Shown one piece after another: positions 16,848 through 27,738 of a stretch of DNA of 64,000 bases (the stretch's first letter is position 1; each line of letters opens with the position of its first letter). The notes under the pieces are model-generated. The model saw nothing but the letters and a program-made list of their open reading frames with translations, searched no databases and had not been told where the DNA came from. The stretch is from NCBI GenBank assembly GCA_007833815.1, contig CP033464.1:3590001-3654000 (forward strand), in the 5' to 3' direction. The position numbers and the translations under genes are program-made. This DNA is from Brevibacillus laterosporus. Lineage in GTDB: Bacteria > Bacillota > Bacilli > Brevibacillales > Brevibacillaceae.

Positions 16848-17861
16848 CTATACTTTTAGTACGTACAAGTATGTGCTTGTTGGACCAAACGGAATACACC
16901 TTTCGATAGTAAGCCCCGCTTTTTGGAAAGCGAGATCATATTCCTCTTTTGTAGGTATGTATACATCCATATATGCATGCACTAACTCAAAACCCACATT
17001 AAAAATTGGTAGTTTTTCTTTCAAATAAGGAATAGGTGTTTGTAGTGTATCGGAAATCAGGAAGTATTTAACTTTTGGAAAAACGTTGCGCAGCCTATCA
17101 AAAAGAGTCTCTCTAATCTCAGTTATATTAAAAAGATCATGCATCATCATGAAACTAGTGACAACCTCTACTTCCCCTAGTACTTCTATATCGTTATGGG
17201 ACACATTCATATCCAAAATGTTTGCATGGAGAAGAGTAACACGATCAGACAAGTCGTGATGTTTTACATTTTGTCGAGCCAAACCAATGGCAGCAGTGCT
17301 GATATCTATACCAACGCCTTTCCTTTCTGGATAGCGTTTGAGCATGTTGATTAATTTGCTCCCATTCCCGCAACCAAAATCGCAGATAGACTGGAACGGA
17401 AAGCTATCTAATACCTCAGATAATAGATTTTCAAGTATGCTACTATTCATTAAGTCTGAACCAAGCGCAACCTTGCCTTCGTCTCGGAGCCCAGACCATC
17501 CTTGCACCCCAGTATGCAAATCCCCTAGTCTACTTAACATATCGCCATAGGCACCAACGCTCCAAATGATATATCCAATATGTTTACGCATCTCCTCACC
17601 AAGTAAACTTAGCTGAATGGAATCGTCTTGATAGTGGCTGAGGTAACCGAGAACTTCCCCAACCCGCAATAATGCTTTAAGCCGCATTATTTCACTTCCC
17701 GTTTGAAAAGCAATATCTGCTACTGAGACTGTTTGGTTAGGTTTTACTATGTCGAACAATCCTATTTGGTGATAAGCATATAGCACGTTTGCCCCCAAAT
17801 AATAGTTAAATAGCGTATGGGGATCATGTGATATCTTTGCTTGCTCCGTTACCAAATTCAT
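16848..17861 (-). CDS. SAM-dependent methyltransferase, last gene of the NRPS-PKS operon
   Basis: About 337 residues. I place the start at MNLVTEQ, because GGTGGGAG precedes it; an in-frame Met five codons earlier is less likely. An N-terminal winged-helix/dimerisation part (about 10-100) resembles plant-type O-methyltransferases. The Rossmann core has the SAM motif ICDFGCGNGSKLINML (about 165) followed by GVGIDIS. A late acidic/His pair (MMMHDLFN) fits the family. It starts just after the terminal NRPS gene, so it most likely tailors the product, for example by O-methylating an enol or hydroxyl group. The substrate is inferred only from context. Confidence 0.85.
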   Translation of the reverse strand: MNLVTEQAKISHDPHTLFNYYLGANVLYAYHQIGLFDIVKPNQTVSVADIAFQTGSEIMRLKALLRVGEVLGYLSHYQDDSIQLSLLGEEMRKHIGYIIWSVGAYGDMLSRLGDLHTGVQGWSGLRDEGKVALGSDLMNSSILENLLSEVLDSFPFQSICDFGCGNGSKLINMLKRYPERKGVGIDISTAAIGLARQNVKHHDLSDRVTLLHANILDMNVSHNDIEVLGEVEVVTSFMMMHDLFNITEIRETLFDRLRNVFPKVKYFLISDTLQTPIPYLKEKLPIFNVGFELVHAYMDVYIPTKEEYDLAFQKAGLTIERCIPFGPTSTYLYVLKV

Positions 17862-17880
17862 TTTATCTCCCACCATTTTT

Positions 17881-20800
17881 TTATTTTTGACCTCTCAATA
17901 TTGTAGCTATGATGCGTGCATTTTCGGCCAAATGATCGGGGTGAATAAGCATTTCTATATGTTCACCCGCTCCTTTATACACATAGAACTGATTGATAGT
18001 GGCCGTTTCCCATGACTGAATATTTTCGCTTGTAGTCTCAGTTGAGGTGATGAAATGAATGTTAGCGGAAAGAATGCCATCATTTATCACTTCATTGGTA
18101 TAGTCGTAATAATCCTTAATCAGATCGATGGTTTGATGGGTCACGGAGCGAATACTTTCACCTAAATGCTGTGCCATGAGATTGGCTATTTCAACGGCTT
18201 CTGTCTGCACCTTTTCGACATTTAATTGAAGAGCCTTCACTCTTCTTGGAGCATCGATTAGGATCATATCGCTTACAGTTAGTCCTCTTTCTTCCATTGT
18301 TTTGGCTACTTCAAAAGCCAGATTACCTCCTGCTGAATATCCCAAGATCACATACGGCCCTTCGGATTGAGCTTCTTTTATATGATGCAAATACTGCTCA
18401 ATTCGATCTTCCCTTGCAATAAAATCAAAAGCGTGTATGGTACAAGCAGATAATTTTTGATGTAAAGCCTTATAAAGTACACCCTGTCCTGCTATCGGTG
18501 GAAAACAAATGACTTCCTTTGTAGGATTTGAATAATCAAGGAAGGAAATAAATGGTTTTGCATGCACTATTCCTTTTTCGAGTAATACTGCCATTTGTCG
18601 CACAGTTGGATATTCAAAAACATTGAGAAGTAAAAGTTCAACGTGGAACGTTTCTTTGATTTTGTCAACCATTTCAGCCGTTTTCAATGAATGGCCTCCC
18701 AGATCAAAAAAGTTCCCCTCAACGCTTACTTGCTCAAGATTAAGCACTTGTCCCCAAATCCTTGCCAACTTGTCCTCCCACTCATTCTTTGGAGGTACAT
18801 AATCAATCGTATTTTGCGAGAAGCTCTCCTCTAGTGCCGGTAAGAGAGCGCGATTGATTTTGCCATTCGTGGTTTTTGGGAGAGAATCCACAAATATATA
18901 ATAGTGGGGCACCATATAATCTGGCAGTTTTTGTTGCAAATAAGTGCGCAGGTCCGCCGAAGATACATCTTGCCCTTCTTCTAACACTATATAAGAGACA
19001 AGTCGATCATTATTTGATTTATCGTTATGGACACTCACGACAGCTTGATCGACGCTAGGGTGTTGAACCAAGACATTCCCGATTTCATCCAGCTCAATAC
19101 GGTATCCTCTGATTTTTATCTGGTTGTCTAAGCGCCCAAGATATTCAATCGTACCATCCACTAAGAAGCGCCCAAGATCTCCTGTTCGATATAAACGTGC
19201 TGACTGATCCGTCGTAAATGGATGCGGTACAAATTTGGTCGAAGTTAATTCTGGCTGATTCATATATCCTCTGGCTACTCCGATGCCACCAACATAGATC
19301 TCCCCTTTTACTCCAATTGGAACAGGATTTAGGGAATCGTCAAGTATATAGACTTGCATATTTGCAAACGGACGCCCTACCTGACTTGGAAGACTCGCTT
19401 TTGTGCATAAATGTGCTGTAGTGATAATAGAGGTTTCTGTTTGTCCATAACCATTGTATAGATTGCGTGACCCATTACTCCATTCGGCCATGTCAACTGT
19501 GCAAAGCTCACCTGCGCTTAGTACCGTCTGCAAGGAATCTGGCAAATCATCCGGGCTAAGCGTTGCTAAAACGGAAGGGGTAATAAACATAGTCGTAATT
19601 TGATTTTCATGTAAAAACGCAAGAAGATTCGCCCCTCCAGCTCTTACATCTGGGCTCGTCAGGCATAGTGAAGCTCCTGCACATAGAGAGGAAAAAATCT
19701 CATGAGCCGACGCATCAAAACTGATTGAAAAAAATTGGATAAGCTTACTAGCAGATGTGATGTGGAATGTGTTAATCGTGTCTTCCGTTATGTTGCATAA
19801 GCCTCGGTGCTCTATCATGACACCTTTAGGATTTCCAGTAGAGCCTGATGTATAGATAACGTAAGCAAGATTGTGGGCACTCGCCTGTATTGGCAGATTT
19901 CGATTATCTTCACACGAAATCGCCTCCTGTTCGCTATCTAAACAAATACACTCCCTTCCTTCATTGCTCATCAATTCTTTCAGATGTTGGCTTGTAAGGA
20001 CGATTTGAAGACCCGAGTCCTGTAGGATGTGTCGAATCCTTTCTATTGGATAGATAGGATCAATAGGGATATACGCCCCGCCTGCTTTTAAAATCCCAAG
20101 CAAACCAACAATCATCTCAATTGAGCGTTCCATATATAAACCGACGAGCGATTCACGTTCTACCCCTCTTTTTTTCAATAGACGAGCCACTTGATTAGCA
20201 CGTTTGTTTAATTCCTGATAGGTAATGGTTTGATCCCCATATCTGAGAGCAATTTGATCTGGTGCCTTCTCTACTTGGGCTTCATACAATTGATGAATGC
20301 AAGCATCATCAGAGAATGGATGCCAGGTGCGATTCCAGTCGATCAGCAACTGTTGTTTTTCTGCTTCGGTTAACATGGCCAAATCATTAATGGAAGAATG
20401 CGGGTTTTCCAAAATGGCGCGAAGCAAACGCTGCCAATGTTCACGCATCCGCTCGATCGTATCCTGACGAAATAAATCAGGTGAATATTCAAAAAAACCT
20501 TCCAATCCTTTTTCGGTTTCAGAAAACCCTACGGTGATATCATACTTAGCCGTCTCACCATCAATCATTTCAAATTCGACTGTAAGATCTGGCAACTGTA
20601 ATTTTTCTTCTGGTACATCAACATATACAAATATAGCTTGAACTAACGGGTTTCGACTGATATCCATGGGTACATTCAATTCGTCTATTAACAAACCGAT
20701 TGGCATATCCTGATGCTTGTATACCGCAAGAGCCGTTTCCCTTACACTATGTAATAATTGGATAAAAGTCATATCTCCCGAGATTCGCGTGCGGAGTGTA

Positions 20801-21822
20801 CCCATTGTTAGGAAATAACCCATTACGGTCTCCATCTCAGCTCGGCTACGGTTGGCGAGTGGTGTACCAACCAAGATGTCGGATTGACCTGTATACCTGT
20901 ATAAAAGCAACTTAAAAGCAGCTAGTATAATCATGAAAGCAGACGCGTTCTCTTTTTGTCCAATGGTTTTTAATCCGTTTAATACTTCGAGTGGTGTATG
21001 AATAAAACATCTGGCACCACGGTAGGTAATGGCTGGTGGACGAGGAAAGTCGGTACTGATATCCAAAACATAATCGCAGTCTGCCAGCTGTCCTTTCCAA
21101 AACGAAAGTAAATTCTCTTTGGTCTCACCTTCTAAATAGTCTCGTTGCCATTCAGCATAATCTGCATATTGGATTGGAAGCTCTGGCAATTGTATGGGTA
21201 TGCCTGTAAGCACAGCCTGATAATGTAAAGATAGTTCTTTAAAAAAGATAGAAAAAGTAATACGATCGATCACAATATGATGAACAGTCATGACCAACAT
21301 TGATTCTGAATCACTTAGGTAAAACAGTTTGAAGCGGATAAGCGGACCTTTTTTTAAATCAAAAAGTCGTTGTACCTCTTCTTTCATCTGTCTCTGTGCT
21401 TCTTCATCGCGAATTTCTTCTGGTACAAGACATAGATCAACCTCTGGAACGTTGACCTGAAGTTCTGGTAGGATAATTTGACGTGCTTGTCCATCCACAC
21501 TGTCAAACACGGTACGCCATGCTTCATGACGTTTTACGATCTCATTGATGCTCTTCTCCAAAGCCCAGTGATGCACGGTGCCAGTTAATCTAGCCGCACC
21601 ATAAACGTTATAGGTGTGGCTTTCTGGGTGCATTCGATTGAAAAACCACAATCGTTCTTGATCATATGAAAGCGGGCTTGGATTCGCGTGCCCACGACGC
21701 TTAATCCCCTCTTTATTCATACCGATTTTGTTTATGTCTACATTTTGCTTCTTCAATTGCTTTTCAAGCAAAGCGCGTTGTTTTGCAGAAAGTGAATTAA
21801 TACGCTCCATCAAGCTTTTCAT
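17881..21822 (-). CDS. Nonribosomal peptide synthetase, termination module C-A-PCP-TE
   Basis: 1313 residues. A short N-terminal linker (NSLSAKQRALLEKQLKK) precedes a condensation domain whose core motif is HHIVIDR (about 184), with Arg in place of the usual Gly. The adenylation domain has YTSGSTGNPKGVM (about 660), NGYGQTE and YRTGDLGR. I read its ten-residue code as D-A-H-F-L-A-G-I-I-K, which I cannot assign to an amino acid. The carrier protein serine is in LGGHSLKT (about 1038). A type I thioesterase with GYSAGG (about 1162) and a late His (GAGEHIEML) should release the product. It overlaps the upstream monooxygenase gene by 4 bp. Confidence 0.95.
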   Translation of the reverse strand: MKSLMERINSLSAKQRALLEKQLKKQNVDINKIGMNKEGIKRRGHANPSPLSYDQERLWFFNRMHPESHTYNVYGAARLTGTVHHWALEKSINEIVKRHEAWRTVFDSVDGQARQIILPELQVNVPEVDLCLVPEEIRDEEAQRQMKEEVQRLFDLKKGPLIRFKLFYLSDSESMLVMTVHHIVIDRITFSIFFKELSLHYQAVLTGIPIQLPELPIQYADYAEWQRDYLEGETKENLLSFWKGQLADCDYVLDISTDFPRPPAITYRGARCFIHTPLEVLNGLKTIGQKENASAFMIILAAFKLLLYRYTGQSDILVGTPLANRSRAEMETVMGYFLTMGTLRTRISGDMTFIQLLHSVRETALAVYKHQDMPIGLLIDELNVPMDISRNPLVQAIFVYVDVPEEKLQLPDLTVEFEMIDGETAKYDITVGFSETEKGLEGFFEYSPDLFRQDTIERMREHWQRLLRAILENPHSSINDLAMLTEAEKQQLLIDWNRTWHPFSDDACIHQLYEAQVEKAPDQIALRYGDQTITYQELNKRANQVARLLKKRGVERESLVGLYMERSIEMIVGLLGILKAGGAYIPIDPIYPIERIRHILQDSGLQIVLTSQHLKELMSNEGRECICLDSEQEAISCEDNRNLPIQASAHNLAYVIYTSGSTGNPKGVMIEHRGLCNITEDTINTFHITSASKLIQFFSISFDASAHEIFSSLCAGASLCLTSPDVRAGGANLLAFLHENQITTMFITPSVLATLSPDDLPDSLQTVLSAGELCTVDMAEWSNGSRNLYNGYGQTETSIITTAHLCTKASLPSQVGRPFANMQVYILDDSLNPVPIGVKGEIYVGGIGVARGYMNQPELTSTKFVPHPFTTDQSARLYRTGDLGRFLVDGTIEYLGRLDNQIKIRGYRIELDEIGNVLVQHPSVDQAVVSVHNDKSNNDRLVSYIVLEEGQDVSSADLRTYLQQKLPDYMVPHYYIFVDSLPKTTNGKINRALLPALEESFSQNTIDYVPPKNEWEDKLARIWGQVLNLEQVSVEGNFFDLGGHSLKTAEMVDKIKETFHVELLLLNVFEYPTVRQMAVLLEKGIVHAKPFISFLDYSNPTKEVICFPPIAGQGVLYKALHQKLSACTIHAFDFIAREDRIEQYLHHIKEAQSEGPYVILGYSAGGNLAFEVAKTMEERGLTVSDMILIDAPRRVKALQLNVEKVQTEAVEIANLMAQHLGESIRSVTHQTIDLIKDYYDYTNEVINDGILSANIHFITSTETTSENIQSWETATINQFYVYKGAGEHIEMLIHPDHLAENARIIATILRGQK

Positions 21823-23060
21823 AGAGAAAACTCCTTTTGATTAAATGATTCTTTGAGATCGGTCAACATTCTAATGCTATTCATTATCGTCTCGTCATCT
21901 ACTCCGAAGTCCACTAAGCAGGCCACCTCATCCACGCCAATATCAATTAGAGTCTCGATCAGCTTTTTGCATTTGTCATAACTTCCAAACAATGCACTCT
22001 CTTGAAAATACGACTCAAAAGCATGATTTACGATTACATCGAAATCAGAGGCAGACATGGACGCATAATCTGTAAAAATGTTCTTCTGTTGTTTCATAAA
22101 GGTTTTTAAATATTCCTTCATTGGTTTCTCCACCTTCGCCTTGACCTCTTCGTCACTTGATCCTAAGCAAGTGTGGAGCATCACAGCAACTTTGCGAGAT
22201 TCGGGTAAAAAACCATTTTGAGACAATGTCTTACGATACAAGTCGATTTTCTCTTCCAAATCTGCTAGATCTCCGCCCGTAATTCCTGTGAGAATGTTGG
22301 CTCCGATTTGTGCGGCACGTCGGTAGGTATCCGGACTGCCGTTCGTCGCTATCCAAATATTTAGTTCATTTTGCCACGGCCTAGGCAAAGTACGTATTTC
22401 GTGGACAACTCCATTCACATCTGTAAAAGGAACCTGCTCCCCAGCCCATAGCCTTTTTACCAATTCAATAGAGGAAAACATCTCATCTTTTCTGGAATCG
22501 TAATAGTCAGTAGCCTGTACAGGGGCAATCAAAAAGTCAGCAGGATGCCATCCTGTAGCAAATGCAACCGAAACACGTCCCTTTGAAAGATTGTCCACCA
22601 CAGACCATTCCTCCACAAAGCGAATCGGATGATGTAATGGTAGGACAACGCTTCCTGCCCTAAGCTCAATTCGTTCTGTAATCGTAGCTAATGCGGCACT
22701 TAACACCGAAGGATTGGGATATAATCCTCCGAAATCCTCAAAATGTCGCTCTGGTGTCCAAACTGCTGCAAAGCCATGCTGATCTGCATATGCTGTGCTC
22801 TCCATCAATAAGGAATATTTATTTTTATCCTGCGTAGAACCATCGCCTGAGAAAAAGAAGAGACTAAATTCCATCTTGTCCATTTTCCTTTTCCGCTTTG
22901 GAACAAAGCTATTAGAAGCGGTATTTCGATTTTGCGCTTCTTTCTTGGTTTTTCCTGTAGGAAGAGGGGGTTGGATGCCTTTTTGTTTGAGGCGTTGTTC
23001 AAGTAGAACTCGTTGTTCAGGAGAAAGTGCTGCCAATCGATCGTCTAAATGGTTCATCAT
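21819..23060 (-). CDS. Luciferase-like FMN monooxygenase of the MupA/Atu3671 type
   Basis: About 413 residues. I start at MMNHLDD because GGGGAG precedes it at the right distance; an upstream in-frame Met would overlap the PKS gene. After an N-terminal linker (LSPEQRVLLEQRLKQKG) comes a TIM-barrel flavin oxygenase with FFSGDGS, VWTPERHFEDFGGLYPNPSV, RAGSVVLPLHHP and SVAFATGWHPADF. This subfamily occurs in NRPS/PKS clusters, and MupA itself acts in mupirocin formation. Here it lies between a PKS and an NRPS gene and probably hydroxylates the carrier-bound chain. Its linker looks like that of the NRPS encoded next to it. Confidence 0.88.
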   Translation of the reverse strand: MMNHLDDRLAALSPEQRVLLEQRLKQKGIQPPLPTGKTKKEAQNRNTASNSFVPKRKRKMDKMEFSLFFFSGDGSTQDKNKYSLLMESTAYADQHGFAAVWTPERHFEDFGGLYPNPSVLSAALATITERIELRAGSVVLPLHHPIRFVEEWSVVDNLSKGRVSVAFATGWHPADFLIAPVQATDYYDSRKDEMFSSIELVKRLWAGEQVPFTDVNGVVHEIRTLPRPWQNELNIWIATNGSPDTYRRAAQIGANILTGITGGDLADLEEKIDLYRKTLSQNGFLPESRKVAVMLHTCLGSSDEEVKAKVEKPMKEYLKTFMKQQKNIFTDYASMSASDFDVIVNHAFESYFQESALFGSYDKCKKLIETLIDIGVDEVACLVDFGVDDETIMNSIRMLTDLKESFNQKEFSL

Positions 23061-23073
23061 TGTTCTCCCCTTT

Positions 23074-26000
23074 TTATACTTCGTTTGCAAGCTCCTGTGA
23101 TAGTTCCTCTTGTGACATCTTCTCTATTTCACTCAACATACGCTCGATTTCATCCATTTCCACTTGTCCGATCTGAGAGATAGTTATCGCTTGAGCTAAC
23201 TCAACAATGGTTGGTGATTGGAAAAGAATATCCATGGGAATATCGTTATGGAACGTATTTCGCAAACGCGTCACAAGCTGAATGGATAATAGAGAGTTAC
23301 CGCCTAATTCAAAAAAGTTAGCTTCTATACTGATGGCAGAAACACCGAATAATTCTTGCCAAATGTCAGTTATTTTCTTTTCCGTCTCATTGCGTGGTGC
23401 GACATAAGCTTGACTTACTTGATTGTGATATCCATCGGCACGGTGCGAATGAGCATTTGGTTGTTCGGAATCGTAGTGGATCAATTCATGAATCGCAGAA
23501 TGAATGTCTTGCGTAGAAACAATCACTTGAGAGAAGTCGCTTGTAAGAATACGGTTCATGACCTGCACTCCTTCACTTGCTGTGATTCCGTACTTTTCTT
23601 GCAATTGCTCCATATGCATCTTGATTTCTGACGGCATCCCCGTCTGGCTATGAATCCAATTATCGTTTTTCCACATTCCCCAGTTAATAGCAACAGTAGG
23701 TATTCCTTTTGCAGTATGATATCTAGCGAATGTATCCAAAAAGACATTTGCTACACAATTGTCCATCTGACCTACACCACCTGTTAGTGAGAATGTACGA
23801 GAGAATAGGATCATAAATTCAATATTCATATGGCTTATGATCTTTTCAAGAACGAGCGTGCCATACACTTGCTGAGCTATGTTTTGGTAGCAAGAATCTT
23901 TACTTTTCAACGGGATGAATCCAGAGCTAAGTCGCTCCGCAGCAAAAACGATACCTGTAATCCTTCCCACTTTGTCTTCCGCTATACGAATCACTTGACT
24001 CATTTCATCTTCATTTGTCACATCAGCAGTATAATAAAGTATTTCTTTACCATTTTGGTTAAGAAGTAGGATTCTTCTGATTTTGCTAGCAATCTCATCT
24101 TCTTCATCATGAGCTTGCAGGTAGCTATCCCACTGTTCTATTGATGGAAAATCAGGATCGCCTATTAAAACGAGTGAAGCTTGTACCGATTTGGCTATCT
24201 CTTCACTTACTGACAATCCAATTTCCTCAGTAGCACCTGTAATAAGGTATACCCCTTGGTCACGGAAAGAGTGTGGATATGTAAGAGGATTCTCTTTTGG
24301 CAATCTTATTTGCTCAAATTTTTGAACAAAACGGTGCACACCGCGAATAGCGACTATAAAATCAGAGGTATCGCTCATAAGCTCATCAAGAACTTGTTTT
24401 AGAAATCGATCTGATTTTTGGGAGAACACATCCGTCAGTTGAACGTCAATACAACGTGTTTTTATCTGAGTATATTCCTGTGATATGACACGCAGAGGTC
24501 CGAGTATGGTCGACCGCATTGGCAGATGAATCTCTTCATTGGATATTTCTTGCAAGTTATTTGACACTGTAATGATTTCCATCGTTTGATTTATTGCGTA
24601 CATTCCCAACTCTTTAGCAATGTACATCATACTATATAAACCATAATGCTCAATCTGTTCATCATCATGCCATAGTTCTTGCTCGTCTATAGATTGGATG
24701 CTCCACATGTGAACGATTTTGTCTGGCATGAGATTGTGCATATCCAATGCTTTAAACAACTCGTGATAAGATTCTCCGCTCATGATGTCGATCGTATAAG
24801 CAAGCTCGTCTATTTTTGAAAACTTCCGCCCAGGAACCACAGTCACTACTTCAAATCCAAGCTTCTCTACATGATTACATACCTGTTTACCTAGGCCTTG
24901 CTCGTCTTGAAAAATAAGCCACCTTTGTTTTGTCTCAGAAGCGTACTCATCTTCAATAGACCAAGCTCTACTCGATTGATTCCATACAGGAATATAGAAC
25001 CAATCAGCCATATCCCTTCTCTCCCGATTGAATGTATCAAATTGATCCCTTGTTGGCTTGACTTTCTCTAGGAAATAGGTCTTTCTTTCAAATGGATAGG
25101 TTGGAAGATGCACACGACGATGTTCTTCTTGATCCACGAAAGCACCCTGATTCATTTCTATTCCATAGCACCACAACCACCCCATCGCAATTCGTGTACT
25201 AGCCACATCAGATTGTTCTTTTTTGGCAGATGGCAATGTTGTAACTATGATTGTTTGTTGATCCTCTTGGGTTTCTCTGTGTTGACGTACAAGGGATGCA
25301 AGTGACTGTCCCGGTCCCACTTCAACAAAAATACTATTGGGCTCCTCCATCAGCGTGCGAACCCCTTCAGAGAATTGGACTGTCTCCCGAAGGTGTCTTT
25401 GCCAATAAAGAGGGTCTGTTGCTTGCGCAGAGGTAATCATCGAACCTGTAATGTTAGAGATGTATGGAATTCGTGGTTCAAGGAAAGTCATATTGTGTAA
25501 CGATTCATAAAACGGCTCTAGCATAGGCTCCATCATCGTCGAATGATAGGCGTGAGAGGTGATCAACCGTTTATAAGTAATACCTTTTGATTGCATCAAC
25601 CGCTCTATGCTAAGAATATCTTCATATGTACCCGCTATGACAGTGGACATCGGGCTATTCACTGCCGCTAATGATAGCTCTTTGCCATGCTCTTGCAGCA
25701 ATTCACGCACCTGTAATTCTCCTAATGCAACCGCTAGCATCGCTCCTTTATCCATCTCCTGCATTAAGCTTCCACGTTTTGAAATCATGTGCAGAGCTTC
25801 TTCCAATGACATTACACTGGCAAGGCAAGCTGCGACGTACTCACCTATGCTGTGGCCAATCATAGCTTGTGGACGAACTCCCCATGATTCCAACAATTTG
25901 GCTAATGCATATTCGATGATGAAAATGGCTGGTTGGGCATAGATGGTTTGGTTTAATTGTTCTCTAGCTTGTTCTTCCAACTCCTCAGTTGGATACATCA

Positions 26001-27732
26001 ACTCACGAATATCTATTCCGATGTGGTTCTTTACTTGTTCTGCACAATAATTCACCTGTTCTCTAAACATACTCTCAGTCTCATATAGGTCTCGTCCCAT
26101 ATTCACATACTGTGAGCCTTGACCCGAAAACATGAATACTACAAAGGGATTGTGGACTGCTCTTCCTTCTACCATGATTTCCTTAGGGTTATCTTGATAG
26201 TAGGTAGAAGGCATGTTATCGCCTCGTAAAGTCATTTTCGCATCTGTAGTTTCACGTACGATCAGAGCACTTCGATACGGAAACCCTTTTCTTCCTACGT
26301 GTAGCGTGTATGCCACATCTGCTAGATTCACCTCTGAATTTTTTTCCAAAAAATCTGTTAGATTTGCTTTTACCTTATTGAGAGCAGTTGGTGTCTTGGC
26401 AGAAAGAGTTAGTACTTTCCACTGGGAGTGTGTTAGCTCTTCTCTCTTTGCATATACAGGCGCCTCTTCTAGGATCACATGTACATTTGTACCCCCTATA
26501 CCAAACGAGCTAACTCCCGCACGGCGAGGATGTTCACCCGTCTTCCACTCTGTAAGCTTCGTGTTTACATAAAATGGACTTTGATCAAAGTTTATCTGCC
26601 GATTCGATTCAACAAAATGGAGGCTTGGGGGAATTTGTTTATTCGAAAGTGCAAGCACTGTTTTTATCAAACCCGTCACTCCAGCTGCACTATCAAGATG
26701 TCCAACATTGGTTTTTACAGATCCTATCGCACAAAAACCTGTTTTGGTCGTATGCTCACGATATGCTTCCGTCAGTGCCGCTATTTCAATTGGATCTCCC
26801 AATATTGTTCCTGTTCCATGTGCTTCTATGTAGCTGATCGTTTCTGGGTCAACATCAGCGATGGTAAGAGCATCTTTGATTACTTCTGCTTGCTGAGTGA
26901 CGCTAGGAGCTGTATAACCCACTTTTTGCATGCCGTCATTATTAATGGCTGTTCCTTTCACGACTGCTAGAATCTGATCATTGTCAGCCAAAGCGTCCTC
27001 TAAGCGTTTGAGCAATACGACCCCAACACCATTGCCAATTACCGTTCCTTGTGCATTAGAATCAAAGGCACGACAATGCCCATCTGGCGACAAAATACTG
27101 CCTTCTTGAAATTCGTGATCATTGCTCTGATCTGCCTTAACTGATACCCCCCCTGCCAAAGCCATATCACATTCGTATGTCAGCAGGCTTTGGCATGCCA
27201 TATGTACGCTTACCAAAGAACTAGAGCAAGCTGACTGTACCGCTACACTAGGTCCTTTTAAGTCTAGCTTGTAAGAGACACGTGTCGAAAGAAAATCAGG
27301 TTGTGTTCCAATCATGACTTGAAAGCTTCCTAGGGCATCTACGATTTCGGGATGACTATGTACATGGGATAAATATCCGGATTGTCCACTTCCTGCGTAA
27401 ACACCAATTCTCCCAGAATATTTCGCTGGATCATATCCTGCCTGTTCCAAAGCTTCATAGGAAATTTCGAGGAACAAACGTTGCTGGGGGTCTGTCACTT
27501 CTGCTTCCCGTGGGGTCATTTCAAAAAACTCTACATCGAACTCGGCCATATTTTCCAAAATCCCCATCGCTGGTATACTTTTTTCCCTTTTTCGCTCAAA
27601 AAAATGAATAGATTCTTCCCCGTTCTGAAGGTTATGCCAAAATTCTACTATATTTTTAGCACCCGGAAATCTCCCTGACATACCGATAATGGCAACTGAG
27701 GATTGCACGTCCTCGCTGTTCATCTCATGCAT
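23074..27732 (-). CDS. Modular polyketide synthase KS-AT-KR-ACP with degenerate KR
   Basis: 1552 residues. The ketosynthase has Cys in QSACSSSL (about 169) and both His motifs (EAHGTGT about 306, KTNVGHL about 346). The acyltransferase has GHSIGEY (about 627), and its HAYHS motif points to malonyl-CoA. The KR region starts near FYIPVW and has TGATEEIG instead of TGGxGGIG. Its GQMDNCVAN has Asn where the catalytic Tyr of GQxDYxAAN should be, so ketoreduction is probably lost. The ACP serine is in LGGNSLLS (about 1476). The module would add two carbons and leave a beta-keto group. Confidence 0.94.
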   Translation of the reverse strand: MHEMNSEDVQSSVAIIGMSGRFPGAKNIVEFWHNLQNGEESIHFFERKREKSIPAMGILENMAEFDVEFFEMTPREAEVTDPQQRLFLEISYEALEQAGYDPAKYSGRIGVYAGSGQSGYLSHVHSHPEIVDALGSFQVMIGTQPDFLSTRVSYKLDLKGPSVAVQSACSSSLVSVHMACQSLLTYECDMALAGGVSVKADQSNDHEFQEGSILSPDGHCRAFDSNAQGTVIGNGVGVVLLKRLEDALADNDQILAVVKGTAINNDGMQKVGYTAPSVTQQAEVIKDALTIADVDPETISYIEAHGTGTILGDPIEIAALTEAYREHTTKTGFCAIGSVKTNVGHLDSAAGVTGLIKTVLALSNKQIPPSLHFVESNRQINFDQSPFYVNTKLTEWKTGEHPRRAGVSSFGIGGTNVHVILEEAPVYAKREELTHSQWKVLTLSAKTPTALNKVKANLTDFLEKNSEVNLADVAYTLHVGRKGFPYRSALIVRETTDAKMTLRGDNMPSTYYQDNPKEIMVEGRAVHNPFVVFMFSGQGSQYVNMGRDLYETESMFREQVNYCAEQVKNHIGIDIRELMYPTEELEEQAREQLNQTIYAQPAIFIIEYALAKLLESWGVRPQAMIGHSIGEYVAACLASVMSLEEALHMISKRGSLMQEMDKGAMLAVALGELQVRELLQEHGKELSLAAVNSPMSTVIAGTYEDILSIERLMQSKGITYKRLITSHAYHSTMMEPMLEPFYESLHNMTFLEPRIPYISNITGSMITSAQATDPLYWQRHLRETVQFSEGVRTLMEEPNSIFVEVGPGQSLASLVRQHRETQEDQQTIIVTTLPSAKKEQSDVASTRIAMGWLWCYGIEMNQGAFVDQEEHRRVHLPTYPFERKTYFLEKVKPTRDQFDTFNRERRDMADWFYIPVWNQSSRAWSIEDEYASETKQRWLIFQDEQGLGKQVCNHVEKLGFEVVTVVPGRKFSKIDELAYTIDIMSGESYHELFKALDMHNLMPDKIVHMWSIQSIDEQELWHDDEQIEHYGLYSMMYIAKELGMYAINQTMEIITVSNNLQEISNEEIHLPMRSTILGPLRVISQEYTQIKTRCIDVQLTDVFSQKSDRFLKQVLDELMSDTSDFIVAIRGVHRFVQKFEQIRLPKENPLTYPHSFRDQGVYLITGATEEIGLSVSEEIAKSVQASLVLIGDPDFPSIEQWDSYLQAHDEEDEIASKIRRILLLNQNGKEILYYTADVTNEDEMSQVIRIAEDKVGRITGIVFAAERLSSGFIPLKSKDSCYQNIAQQVYGTLVLEKIISHMNIEFMILFSRTFSLTGGVGQMDNCVANVFLDTFARYHTAKGIPTVAINWGMWKNDNWIHSQTGMPSEIKMHMEQLQEKYGITASEGVQVMNRILTSDFSQVIVSTQDIHSAIHELIHYDSEQPNAHSHRADGYHNQVSQAYVAPRNETEKKITDIWQELFGVSAISIEANFFELGGNSLLSIQLVTRLRNTFHNDIPMDILFQSPTIVELAQAITISQIGQVEMDEIERMLSEIEKMSQEELSQELANEV

Positions 27733-27738
27733 ATTTTC

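Noticed and set aside
26213-26970. Plus-strand ORFs of 119 and 163 codons within the PKS gene
   Set aside because: They are antisense to the ketosynthase coding region and lack any family signature.
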